DNA from: Streptomyces qinzhouensis
Lineage (GTDB): Bacteria; Actinomycetota; Actinomycetes; Streptomycetales; Streptomycetaceae
Length of the DNA stretch: 64,000 nucleotides
Assembly: GCF_007856155.1 (NCBI RefSeq)
Contig: NZ_CP042266.1
Location: 4,526,001 to 4,590,000 of the forward strand
Direction of reading: 5' to 3'
The position numbers were made by a program, and so were the translations under genes. Shown in pieces: positions 37,390 to 44,963 of this stretch. The notes below the pieces were generated by a model. That model ran no database searches and was not told the DNA's origin. It was given only the letters and a program-made list of their open reading frames with translations. The first letter of the stretch is position 1. Each line of letters opens with the position of its first letter.

Positions 37390-39165
37390 TCAGAGGCGTT
37401 CGGGGGTGCGGATCCCCAGCAGCGCCATGCCCTGCCGCAGCGTGCGGCCGGTGAGATCCACCAGGAAGAGGCGGTTCTCGACCAGCTCAGGGGCGTTCTC
37501 CGAGCTGAGGACCTGGCACTTGTCGTAGAACGTCGTCAGATGGGACGCGAGCTGGTAGAGGTACGCGGCCAGCTTGTGCGGCTCGTACGATCCGGCGACC
37601 TCCGCCAGCACCTCGCCGAACTGGTCGACATGGAGCGCCAGGGCCCGCTCGGCCGGGTGCAGCTCCAGCTCCGGGTGCGCGGCCGGCCTGGCGTCGCCCG
37701 CCTTGCGGAGGATGGACCGGATCCGGGCGTACGCGTACTGGAGGTAGACCGACGTGTCGCCGTTGAGCGACACCATCTGGTCCAGGTCGAACTTGTAGTC
37801 CCGGACCGCGGACGTCGACAGATCGGCGTACTTGATCGCGCCGATGCCGACATACCGGCCGTTCTCGATGATCTCGTCCTCGCCGAGCCCGACCTTCTCC
37901 GCCTTCTCGCGGACCACGGCCGTGGCCCGGTCGACGGCCTCGTCGAGGAGCTCCTCCAGCTTGACCGTCTTGCCCTCACGGGTCTTGAACGGCTTGCCGT
38001 CGGCGCCGAGGACCGTACCGAACGCGAGCTGGAAGGCGTGCACGTCGTCCGTCAGCCAGCCGGCCCGGCGCGCCGTCTCGAAGACCATCTTGAAGTGCAT
38101 CGACTGACGGACGTCGACCACGTACACCAGGCTGTCGGCCTTCAGCTCGCCGACCCGGTTCCGGATCGCCGACAGGTCGGTCGCCGCATAGCCGAAGCCG
38201 CCGTTGGACTTCTGGACGATCAGCGGGGTCGGCTCGCCGTCCGGGCCCTTGAAGTCGTCGAAGAAGACACAGAGCGCGCCGTCGGAGCGGACCGCGACCC
38301 CGGACTCCTCCAGGATCCGGCAGGTCTCGGCGAGCATGTCGTTGTACCCGGACTCGCCGACGATGTCGGCGTCCGCGATCTCCATGTCGAGCTTGTCGAA
38401 GACCGAGTGGAAGTAGATCTTCGACTCGTCGACGAACCGCTGCCACAGGGCGAGCGTCTCGGGGTCACCGGACTGAAGGGCGACCACCCGGTCCCGGGAG
38501 CGGGCCTTGAACTCCTCGTCGGAGTCGAAGTGCGCCCGGGCCGCCTTGTAGAGCCGGTCGAGGGAGGACATGGCCTCCTCGCCGGAGACCTCCCCGCCCT
38601 GCCGGTGGTCCAGCTCGTGCGGGTGCTCCTCCAGATACTGGATGAGCATGCCGAACTGGGTGCCCCAGTCGCCGATGTGATGGCGGCTGATCACCTTCTC
38701 GCCGGTGAACTCCAGGATCTTCACCATCGCGGCGCCGATCACGGCGGAGCGGAGGTGGCCGACGTGCATCTCCTTGGCCACGTTCGGCTGGGCCCAGTCG
38801 ACGACGGTCGTGCCCGGGTCGGCCTTGAGCGCGACCCCGAGCCGGTCGTCGGCGGCGCGGGCGGCCAGCGTCTCGATGATCGCCGCGTCCGTGAGCGTGA
38901 TGTTGAGGAAGCCGGGGCCGGAGACCTCGACCTCCCGCAGCACCTCGTCACTCTCCGTACCCAGGGCGTCGACGACCTTGGTCGCCAGCTCCCGCGGATT
39001 GCCCTTGAGCCGCTTGGCGAGCGCCAGGATCCCGTTGGCCTGGAAGTCGGCCCGGTCGCTTCGTCGCAGCAGCGGGTCGGCGGAACCGGCCTCCGGCAGG
39101 GCTGCCGAGAGGGCGTTCGCCAGACGCTGCTGCACGTTCGACGCGAGGGAAGGGACCGAGGCCAT
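37390..39165 (-). CDS. argS: Arginyl-tRNA synthetase
   Basis: This is a 591-residue class I aminoacyl-tRNA synthetase that charges tRNA-Arg. The N-terminal additional domain (residues 1-110) leads to [21 protein letters not shown], which carries the HIGH motif as HVGH. The catalytic core follows, and an anticodon-binding helical domain ends the protein ([18 protein letters not shown], then RTPERL). As usual for ArgRS the KMSKS motif is degenerate. The ATG at 39165 with CGGAAG before it is preferred to an in-frame start at 39255. It is divergent from lysS, 283 bases away. Confidence 0.97.
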   Translation of the reverse strand: MASVPSLASNVQQRLANALSAALPEAGSADPLLRRSDRADFQANGILALAKRLKGNPRELATKVVDALGTESDEVLREVEVSGPGFLNITLTDAAIIETLAARAADDRLGVALKADPGTTVVDWAQPNVAKEMHVGHLRSAVIGAAMVKILEFTGEKVISRHHIGDWGTQFGMLIQYLEEHPHELDHRQGGEVSGEEAMSSLDRLYKAARAHFDSDEEFKARSRDRVVALQSGDPETLALWQRFVDESKIYFHSVFDKLDMEIADADIVGESGYNDMLAETCRILEESGVAVRSDGALCVFFDDFKGPDGEPTPLIVQKSNGGFGYAATDLSAIRNRVGELKADSLVYVVDVRQSMHFKMVFETARRAGWLTDDVHAFQLAFGTVLGADGKPFKTREGKTVKLEELLDEAVDRATAVVREKAEKVGLGEDEIIENGRYVGIGAIKYADLSTSAVRDYKFDLDQMVSLNGDTSVYLQYAYARIRSILRKAGDARPAAHPELELHPAERALALHVDQFGEVLAEVAGSYEPHKLAAYLYQLASHLTTFYDKCQVLSSENAPELVENRLFLVDLTGRTLRQGMALLGIRTPERL

Positions 39166-39448
39166 GAGCTTCCGTTTCTGGTGCTGGGGATCTGTGGTGT
39201 GTCGCTGGGGGTGGGGCCGCGTACGGAGACGGGCTCCGGCTGCCCAGTGTCCCACGCGGCGGAGATCGTCCTCTCCTGGAATACGGGCCGGAAGACGGGC
39301 CCGGTACGGGTGCCGGGATACGGGTGCGACGCGGGCAACGCGGGATCGGTAGGTTCCGTCTGGGAGAATGAGGAGACCCGGTGTGGAAGCCGAGGCAGGC
39401 GCCGCCGGGAAAGCCGACGTGGAAGAAGGACGTAAGGACGTGCCGACC

Positions 39449-41170
39449 GTGGCTCAGAGCACCACCGAGACCGACTGGGTCTCCCGTTTCGCCGACGAGG
39501 TCATCGCGGAATCGGAGCGGCGTGCCCCGGGCAAACGAATCGTCGTCGCGTCCGGGATCTCCCCCTCCGGGCCGATCCACCTGGGCAATCTGCGCGAGGT
39601 CATGACCCCGCACCTGGTCGCCGACGAGATCCGCCGCCGGGGCCACGAGGTCCGCCATCTGATCTCCTGGGACGACTACGACCGCTTCCGGAAGGTGCCG
39701 CTCGGCATCGAGGGCGTCGACGAATCCTGGGGCGAGCACATCGGCCGGCCGCTGACCTCGGTGCCCGCGCCCAAGGGCTCCCCGTACCCGAACTGGGCCG
39801 AGCACTTCAAGGCCGCGCTGATCACCTCGCTCGACGAGCTGGGCGTGGTGTACGAGGGCATCAGCCAGACCGAGATGTACACCTCGGGCGCCTACCGCGA
39901 GCAGGTCCTGCTCGCGATGCGGCACCGGGCGGACATCGACGAGATCCTCGGCCGCTACCGTACGAAGAAGACCGCGGGCGGCAAGAAGTCGCAGAAGCCG
40001 GTCGACGAGGCCGAGCTGGAAGCGGCGGAGGGCTCCGGCGCGGCCGGTGAGGACGACGGCACGGGATCGACCGGCTACTTCCCGTACAAGCCGTACTGCG
40101 GAAACTGCGACCGTGACCTGACGGTCGTGTCCGCCTACGACGACTCCACCACCGAGCTCACGTACAACTGCACCGCCTGCGGTTTCACCGAGACCGTCCG
40201 GCTGAACGAGTTCGACCGCGGCAAGCTGGTGTGGAAGGTCGACTGGCCGATGCGCTGGGCCTACGAGGGCGTGGTCTTCGAGCCGTCCGGCGTCGACCAC
40301 AGCTCCCCGGGCTCCTCCTTCCAGGTCGGCGAGTTCATCTGCCCGCTGTTCGGCTGGGAGCGGCCGATCGGCCCGATGTACGCCTTCGTCGGCATCAGCG
40401 GCATGGCGAAGATGTCCTCCTCCAAGGGCGGGGTGCCGACCCCGGCGGACGCCCTGAAGATCATGGAGGCGCCGCTGCTGCGCTGGCTGTACGCGCGCCG
40501 CCGCCCCAACCAGTCGTTCAAGATCGCCTTCGACCAGGAGATCCAGCGGCTGTACGACGAGTGGGACAAGCTCGCGGCCAAGGTCGCCGACGGCTCCGTG
40601 CTGCCCGCCGACGCCGCGGCCCACAGCCGGGCGGTACGCACCGCGGAGGGTGAGCTTCCGACGACGCCGCGCCCGATGCCGTACCGCACCCTGGCCTCGG
40701 TCGTCGACATCACCGGCGGCCATGACGAGCAGACCATCCGCATCCTCAGCGAACTGGACCCGGCGAATCCGGTCGGCTCCCTGGACGAGGTGCGGCCGAG
40801 GCTCGACCGCGCCGAGAACTGGATCACGACCCAGGTCCCGGCGGACGCCCGTACCGTCGTCCGGTCCACCCCGGACGCCGAACTGCTGTCGTCCCTGGAC
40901 GACGGTGCCCGCCGCTCGCTGGAGCTGCTGGTGGACGGGCTGGACTCGCACTGGTCGCTGGAGGGTCTGACCACCCTGGTGTACGGCGTCCCGAAGGTGA
41001 TGGCCGGCCTGGCGCCGGACGCCAAGCCGACGCCGGAGCTGAAGGTCGCGCAGCGGGAGTTCTTCGCCCTGCTGTACCGGCTGCTGGTGACCCGGGAGAC
41101 GGGGCCGCGGCTGCCGACGCTGCTGCTGGCGGTGGGGGCGGAGCGGGTGCGCAAGCTGGTGACGGGATAG
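39449..41170 (+). CDS. lysS: Lysyl-tRNA synthetase, class I
   Basis: This is a 573-residue class I LysRS, the archaeal-type enzyme unrelated to class II LysRS. The HIGH-like motif is SGPIHLGN (about residue 40) and the KMSKS motif is AKMSSSKGG (about 320). A zinc-binding pair is YCGNCDRDL and NCTACGF (about 215-245). It charges tRNA-Lys. The GTG at 39449 is chosen because AAGGA lies 10 bases upstream and the protein then begins [18 protein letters not shown]; a GTG at 39440 and an ATG at 39368 are possible but less supported. The gene ends before a strong terminator. Confidence 0.93.
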   Translation: MAQSTTETDWVSRFADEVIAESERRAPGKRIVVASGISPSGPIHLGNLREVMTPHLVADEIRRRGHEVRHLISWDDYDRFRKVPLGIEGVDESWGEHIGRPLTSVPAPKGSPYPNWAEHFKAALITSLDELGVVYEGISQTEMYTSGAYREQVLLAMRHRADIDEILGRYRTKKTAGGKKSQKPVDEAELEAAEGSGAAGEDDGTGSTGYFPYKPYCGNCDRDLTVVSAYDDSTTELTYNCTACGFTETVRLNEFDRGKLVWKVDWPMRWAYEGVVFEPSGVDHSSPGSSFQVGEFICPLFGWERPIGPMYAFVGISGMAKMSSSKGGVPTPADALKIMEAPLLRWLYARRRPNQSFKIAFDQEIQRLYDEWDKLAAKVADGSVLPADAAAHSRAVRTAEGELPTTPRPMPYRTLASVVDITGGHDEQTIRILSELDPANPVGSLDEVRPRLDRAENWITTQVPADARTVVRSTPDAELLSSLDDGARRSLELLVDGLDSHWSLEGLTTLVYGVPKVMAGLAPDAKPTPELKVAQREFFALLYRLLVTRETGPRLPTLLLAVGAERVRKLVTG

Positions 41171-41183
41171 CGCTAGTACGGAC

Positions 41184-41219
41184 GGAGGGCCCGGGAGCTC
41201 GTCGGCTCCCGGGCCCTCC
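41184..41219. terminator. Terminator after lysS
   Basis: A perfect 15-bp stem (GGAGGGCCCGGGAGC and its complement) with a TCGTCG loop. It resembles the hairpin at 44919-44945, and the 27 bases that follow the two are nearly identical. Confidence 0.9.
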
Positions 41220-41234
41220 GGCTGTGCGGGGTGG

Positions 41235-41367
41235 CTATCCGAGGCGCTTCATCCGGTGCCAGCCGGCGCCGATGACGGTGGCCGGGCCGCCGCCGGTGGG
41301 GGTGCTCGCGTAGAAGCGGAGGCCGCCGTCGGCGGTGGTGGCCCAGATGTCGGGGACCTTGTTCTCG
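41235..41367 (-). pseudogene. Relic 3' end of an FG-GAP secreted protein gene
   Basis: The minus strand encodes NKVPDIWATTADGGLRFYAS followed by TPTGGGPATVIGAGWHRMKRLG and a TAG stop. This matches the C-terminus of the intact FG-GAP gene at 44964-48173 (NKDGIPEIWAVTGAADVGIV, ending SSDWRTKKALG). The TAG and 27 bases beyond it are almost the same in both (26 of 27 positions, 41218-41244 and 44947-44973). There is no start and no upstream coding part: similarity stops near 41367, where a RHS fragment of the other strand begins. It is a decayed second copy of the same gene. Confidence 0.8.
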
Positions 41368-41370
41368 TGC

Positions 41371-41521
41371 CAATGTGGCACTGACCACGGGGAACGCGGT
41401 CGCCTTCGCCAAGAAGGACCCCTTCGGCGTCGACCGCGCGGAGAGCCCCAACTGGAAGTCCCACAAGGGCTACGTGGGCGGCGACGACGACGCATCGACG
41501 GGCCTGGTCCATCTGGGTGCC
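41371..41521 (+). pseudogene. Relic internal fragment of an RHS toxin gene
   Basis: The plus strand encodes NVALTTGNAVAFAKKDPFGV, then DRAESPNWKSHKGYVGGDDD and ASTGLVHLGAR. This aligns without gaps to the intact RHS protein core at about 54781-54933, with 40 of 51 residues identical by my count. The next codons (RTRAETT, stop) are unrelated to the RHS continuation EYEPATGRF. No start codon or upstream RHS sequence exists here. A perfect 6-bp inverted repeat (GTGCCA-ATG-TGGCAC, 41367-41381) lies at the junction with the FG-GAP relic. Confidence 0.85.
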
Positions 41522-41560
41522 CGACGGACTCGGGCGGAAACAACCTGATTGGGATGCCGG

Positions 41561-42586
41561 TTACGTCGTTGCGCCCGCCGTGAGGAAGCGCAGCGCGTTG
41601 CGGCGGGTCAGCAGGGCGATCAGGTCTTCGTCCGCGCCCGCCGCGCGCAGGGCAGGGAGGAAGCCGGTGAACAGGTGGCCGTAGCCACGCCCGCCCGCCG
41701 CCCTCAGATAGGCGTGGCGCGAGATATCGCAGCTCAGCAGGGCGCGGTTCGCGTGGCCCGCGTTCAGGAGGGCCAGGAGGAGGCGGAGGCGGGTGGTGTC
41801 GGGGTGGTAGGTCTCCTTGCCGATCGTGTCGAAGGCCACGTACGCGCCGCTCGCCGCCAGGATGCGATGGGTCGCGGGGTCGTCCAGGAGGTCCTGGTGG
41901 CCGATGCTGATCCGGTCCGGGGGCAGGCCCTCGCCGGTCAGTACGTCGAGCTGGGCCAGGCCGCCGCGGCCCAGGCGGGCATGGGTGGCGACCGAGAGGC
42001 CCGTGGCCAGGGCCGCCCGGGCCGCCGCCCGCAGGACCCGGGTCTCCGGCTCGGTCGGGCGCTCGCCCCCGGTGCCGATCTCGCCGATGACGCCGGGGCG
42101 GACCGGCGCGGAGGTCCCGGTGGTGCCGGGGCGGGGCGATACTCCCGAGGCGTCGGGGATGTCGGGGATGTCGGGGCGCGGGGGCGGGCCCGAGGCGTCG
42201 GGGATGCCGTGAGTGATCTCGGCGATCAGGGTCTCGGTGAGGTGCTCGACATCGGAGGCCGCGATCTCGGGCGGGTGGTACGGCTCGTAGTACCAGCCCG
42301 TCCCGGCGATCACCGGCACCCCTGAAGCACGGGAGATCCGGGCCAGGGCGGCGGTGTCCCGGCCCATTCCGCGGCAGGTCAGATCGGCGACGAGGGAGAG
42401 CCCGTACACCTCGCGCAGGTGGGAAAGTTCCATGACGACCGCCGGGGCGTGGCGCTCCGCGTCCAGAACCGCCGCGCCCTCTCCCGTACGGTCCAGATCG
42501 AGAACGAGATGCTCATGGGGGAGCACCGGGCCGGTCACCGCGGTGACCGCGAGTGGGCCGGTCACCGTCCGGAGCGTGGCGGGCAT
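41561..42586 (-). CDS. php: Phosphotriesterase-family metal-dependent hydrolase (E. coli Php/YhfV-like)
   Basis: This is a 341-residue amidohydrolase-superfamily protein. VLPHEHLVLDL holds the HxH metal ligands. VIGEIGTG carries Glu where classical phosphotriesterases have a carboxylated Lys, as in E. coli Php. SVATHARLG and ISIGHQDLLDD supply the later His ligands, and LSCDISRHAYLRA the final Asp. A Pro/Asp-rich insertion (about 130-175) is unusual and contains short repeats such as PDIPDIPDASG. It is the last gene of a four-gene operon, 17 bases after yhfT. The natural substrate is not known; phosphotriesters need not be it. Confidence 0.88.
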   Translation of the reverse strand: MPATLRTVTGPLAVTAVTGPVLPHEHLVLDLDRTGEGAAVLDAERHAPAVVMELSHLREVYGLSLVADLTCRGMGRDTAALARISRASGVPVIAGTGWYYEPYHPPEIAASDVEHLTETLIAEITHGIPDASGPPPRPDIPDIPDASGVSPRPGTTGTSAPVRPGVIGEIGTGGERPTEPETRVLRAAARAALATGLSVATHARLGRGGLAQLDVLTGEGLPPDRISIGHQDLLDDPATHRILAASGAYVAFDTIGKETYHPDTTRLRLLLALLNAGHANRALLSCDISRHAYLRAAGGRGYGHLFTGFLPALRAAGADEDLIALLTRRNALRFLTAGATT

Positions 42587-42603
42587 CAGGGGCCTTCCGG
42601 GCG

Positions 42604-43902
42604 TCAGGCCGTGGGCGGCGTGAACAGGTGCAGCCAGTACAGGACATTGAGGAGCGCACCCCCGGCCAGCACCGCCGCCGGTGCCGCCGCCATCCGGATC
42701 ACTGGTCTCCCCATCGCCTCGTTCAGCAGATACAGGCCCCCGACCAGCAGGATCCCCAGACCGCCGCCCATCGCGTTCGCCGCCAGCAGCGAACCGAAGA
42801 GGAGGGCGAGTTGCAGGGTTTCGCCGATCGCGGCCCGGAGGTGCTCCGAGCAGTCCCGTACGGACGGAAGCCGGCCGAGGAACCGGCCCACCGCCGACAG
42901 CGCCAGCACCTCGGCGGCGAACACCGCCGCGCCCGCGAGCGCCGCCGCGTACGGGTTCGGCATCAGATAGCCGAGCGGATACACGAAGGTGAAGCCCGCG
43001 ATCCCGTACGCCCCCGAGGCCAGCGCCGTCGTCGCGATCAGCGGCAGAAAGCCGAAGGCACGGTAGAAGTCGACCTGCGCCGCGGCCGTGTGATCGCCCC
43101 GGGCGATAAGGAAGCCGGTGGCCTCGCCGCCGCCGAAGACATGGCTCTGGGCCAGGACCGCCAGTGCCGCGCCCAGCAGCACGAACAGCGGCAGATGGCG
43201 GCGGAGCCGGGCCGCTCCGGTGCTGAAGAGGGAGGCCAGCGGGGACCCGTCCGCCGCGCCCGGGGAGGCTCCGGCCCGTACATCCTTCGCGACCGCCAGC
43301 GCGATCAGCAGCAGAACACCGACGGCCATCGCCAGTGCCCCCGCGAACATATCGGGCCAGAGCTTCATCGTGGCGATGACCAGGGCGAGTTCGACGGCAC
43401 CCGCCACCCCGCCCCACCCCCGCCCGAACTGCCGGGTGATCGCCAGGACCGGGAAGAGCGCGAACAGGAACAGGATCGGCGTCGACAACTGCCGCAGCGC
43501 GGTCAGGACGTCCACGGGCAGACCGCCGGCGACGGCGTTCGCGCCGTCCAGACCGAAGACCACGACCGCACCCCACCCGCCGCCGAGCAGCGCCGCCAGC
43601 CATTTCCGGGGCGCCAGCAGCCCCAGGACATCGGTCGGGAGGAACAGCAGCCATGGATTGAGGACGCCCGTCGACAGGGCCAGGGGCGCGCCGAGGCCGA
43701 AGACGAAGCCCGCCGAGAGCCCGAAGGACACGGCGGTCGTCGCACCACGCGTGGCGCGCCCGTGGACGAAGTCGAGGAGGAAGGGGCGTACGCCGTCGTT
43801 GAAGACCGCCAGGGCGAGATGGGCGACAACGGCGGTCAGCGCGCAGACGGCGATGACGGTCAGTTGCTGGGGGAGTGCGAGGTCCAGGCCGGGTGCGGTG
43901 AT
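42604..43902 (-). CDS. yhfT: YhfT-family multipass membrane protein
   Basis: This is an approximately 432-residue membrane protein with about ten hydrophobic segments, like E. coli YhfT, a predicted transporter of unknown substrate. The first GTG in frame is at 43731, but the preceding frame is open and encodes LTVIAVCALTAVVAHLALAV, then FNDGVRPFLLDFVHGRATRG, a first membrane helix and a conserved-looking loop. The only in-frame position after the upstream stop (43911-43909) with a good ribosome site is ATC at 43902 (AAGGAG nine bases before). I therefore place the start there as a non-standard codon or a base error. CTG at 43887 is another option. It lies between yhfU and php. Confidence 0.8.
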   Translation of the reverse strand: MTAPGLDLALPQQLTVIAVCALTAVVAHLALAVFNDGVRPFLLDFVHGRATRGATTAVSFGLSAGFVFGLGAPLALSTGVLNPWLLFLPTDVLGLLAPRKWLAALLGGGWGAVVVFGLDGANAVAGGLPVDVLTALRQLSTPILFLFALFPVLAITRQFGRGWGGVAGAVELALVIATMKLWPDMFAGALAMAVGVLLLIALAVAKDVRAGASPGAADGSPLASLFSTGAARLRRHLPLFVLLGAALAVLAQSHVFGGGEATGFLIARGDHTAAAQVDFYRAFGFLPLIATTALASGAYGIAGFTFVYPLGYLMPNPYAAALAGAAVFAAEVLALSAVGRFLGRLPSVRDCSEHLRAAIGETLQLALLFGSLLAANAMGGGLGILLVGGLYLLNEAMGRPVIRMAAAPAAVLAGGALLNVLYWLHLFTPPTA

Positions 43903-43960
43903 GGTGGGTCACTCCTTCGTGCCCGGGCGGCCCGGGGCGTACGACGCACGGTGGTACGGC

Positions 43961-44326
43961 TCAGACCGCGCGCCCCGCGATCGCGCGGGCGATCACCGGA
44001 ACCACCGACTCCAGCCTGTCCAGCGCAAAGCCGAACACCCGTTTCCCGCCGTCGAGCAGCGACCGGGCCTCGTCCTCCGTGGGCACCGACCGGCCGAAGG
44101 TGTGGCACGCCGGCCGCCCCAGCAGACCGACGAGCACCCCGAGGGACGCCCCCGCGCCCGTATGACAGGTACCGAGGTAGTAGTCCGCCTGTCCGGCGGG
44201 CAGTTTCATCGCCGCGTCCAGATCGCTGGAGACGGTGATCTCGACGCCTTCGAGGCCGAGTCGTCCGATCGCGTCGGCGACCTCGGTCTTGCCGATGCCG
44301 CCGGTGAGGATCCGGTGCCGGGTCAT
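43961..44326 (-). CDS. yhfU: YhfU-like DUF2620 protein
   Basis: This is a 121-residue soluble protein of the DUF2620 family. It starts RHRILTGGIGKTEVADAIGRL and contains ADYYLGTCHTGAGASLGVLVGLLG and FGFALDRLESVVPVIARAI. In E. coli the homologue YhfU sits in the same operon as YhfT, YhfV/Php and YhfY. The ATG overlaps the stop of the PRD gene by four bases (ATGA). Function is unknown; the GGIGK segment recalls nucleotide or phosphate loops, but that is not established. Confidence 0.87.
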   Translation of the reverse strand: MTRHRILTGGIGKTEVADAIGRLGLEGVEITVSSDLDAAMKLPAGQADYYLGTCHTGAGASLGVLVGLLGRPACHTFGRSVPTEDEARSLLDGGKRVFGFALDRLESVVPVIARAIAGRAV

Positions 44327-44733
44327 GATTCCTGCTGCTCCTTCGCTGCCGGGGGTTGCTCTTCGGCGGTGGCCGTGGCCAGGGCGGCCAGATGCAGACC
44401 GAGGAAGCCGATCTCGGATTCGGGCAGTTCGGCGCCGAGTTCGCGCCGGGCGCGGCCGGCCAGGGAGCGGGCTCGGTCGACGGCCTCGGGGTGGGCGGCG
44501 AGTTCGGCCGCGATCGCCGGGTCGGCGGGGAATCCGGTGATGGGCACGGAGTCGACGAGCCGGGTGAGGGCCAGCATGAGATGGCTGGTCAGCAGTCCCG
44601 CGGTCGCCTCGGTGACGGTACGGCCTTCGGCGGCGAGGGCGCCCAGTTCGGCGCTGACGAAGTCGGCGACCTCGGGACGTACCCGGCCGTCCTGGCGGAA
44701 AAGGGCGATCCGGCGGGCCAGCTCATCGTCCAA
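44323..44733 (-). CDS. yhfY: PRD-domain protein (YhfY-like)
   Basis: This is a 136-residue single-PRD (phosphotransferase regulation domain) protein. It has TSHLMLALTRLVDSVPITGF, where the first regulatory His lies in TSHLMLAL, and LPESEIGFLGLHLAALATA, with the second His. The start is TTG at 44733. Isolated PRD proteins of this kind occur in yhf-type operons (E. coli YhfY). It is the first gene of the four-gene unit and may sense phosphorylation by the sugar phosphotransferase system. A GGGGA-like ribosome site precedes it. Confidence 0.85.
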   Translation of the reverse strand: MDDELARRIALFRQDGRVRPEVADFVSAELGALAAEGRTVTEATAGLLTSHLMLALTRLVDSVPITGFPADPAIAAELAAHPEAVDRARSLAGRARRELGAELPESEIGFLGLHLAALATATAEEQPPAAKEQQES

Positions 44734-44918
44734 GAGGGGATCCCGCTCCCATGAGAGTGCCGTTGCCGTCCCCGGTGGTTTTCGGCGTCCGCGGGCGGCG
44801 GGACGGGGCCCATTCTGGAGGTGCGGGGGCGCCGGCGCCCGTAGGCAGGCCGAGAAGTGACAGTACGGGGGTGCCCCGGGCGGCCGTCGGACTGCGAGGC
44901 GCTGCTCCGAACGGCGGA

Positions 44919-44945
44919 GGGCCCAGGAGCTCGGCTCCTGGGCCC
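44919..44945. terminator. Terminator after the FG-GAP gene
   Basis: A perfect 12-bp stem (GGGCCCAGGAGC and its complement) with a TCG loop lies 18 bases beyond the FG-GAP stop. It resembles the hairpin at 41184-41219 next to the relic. The remaining sequence 44734-44918 is non-coding and GC-rich; it must hold the promoter of the yhf operon, which I could not identify. Confidence 0.85.
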
Positions 44946-44963
44946 GCCGGCTGTGCGGGGCGG

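Noticed and set aside
41173..41580. A functional small gene in this gap.
   Set aside because: Each coding-like piece is a truncated match to a larger gene nearby, on opposite strands, with no start signals.
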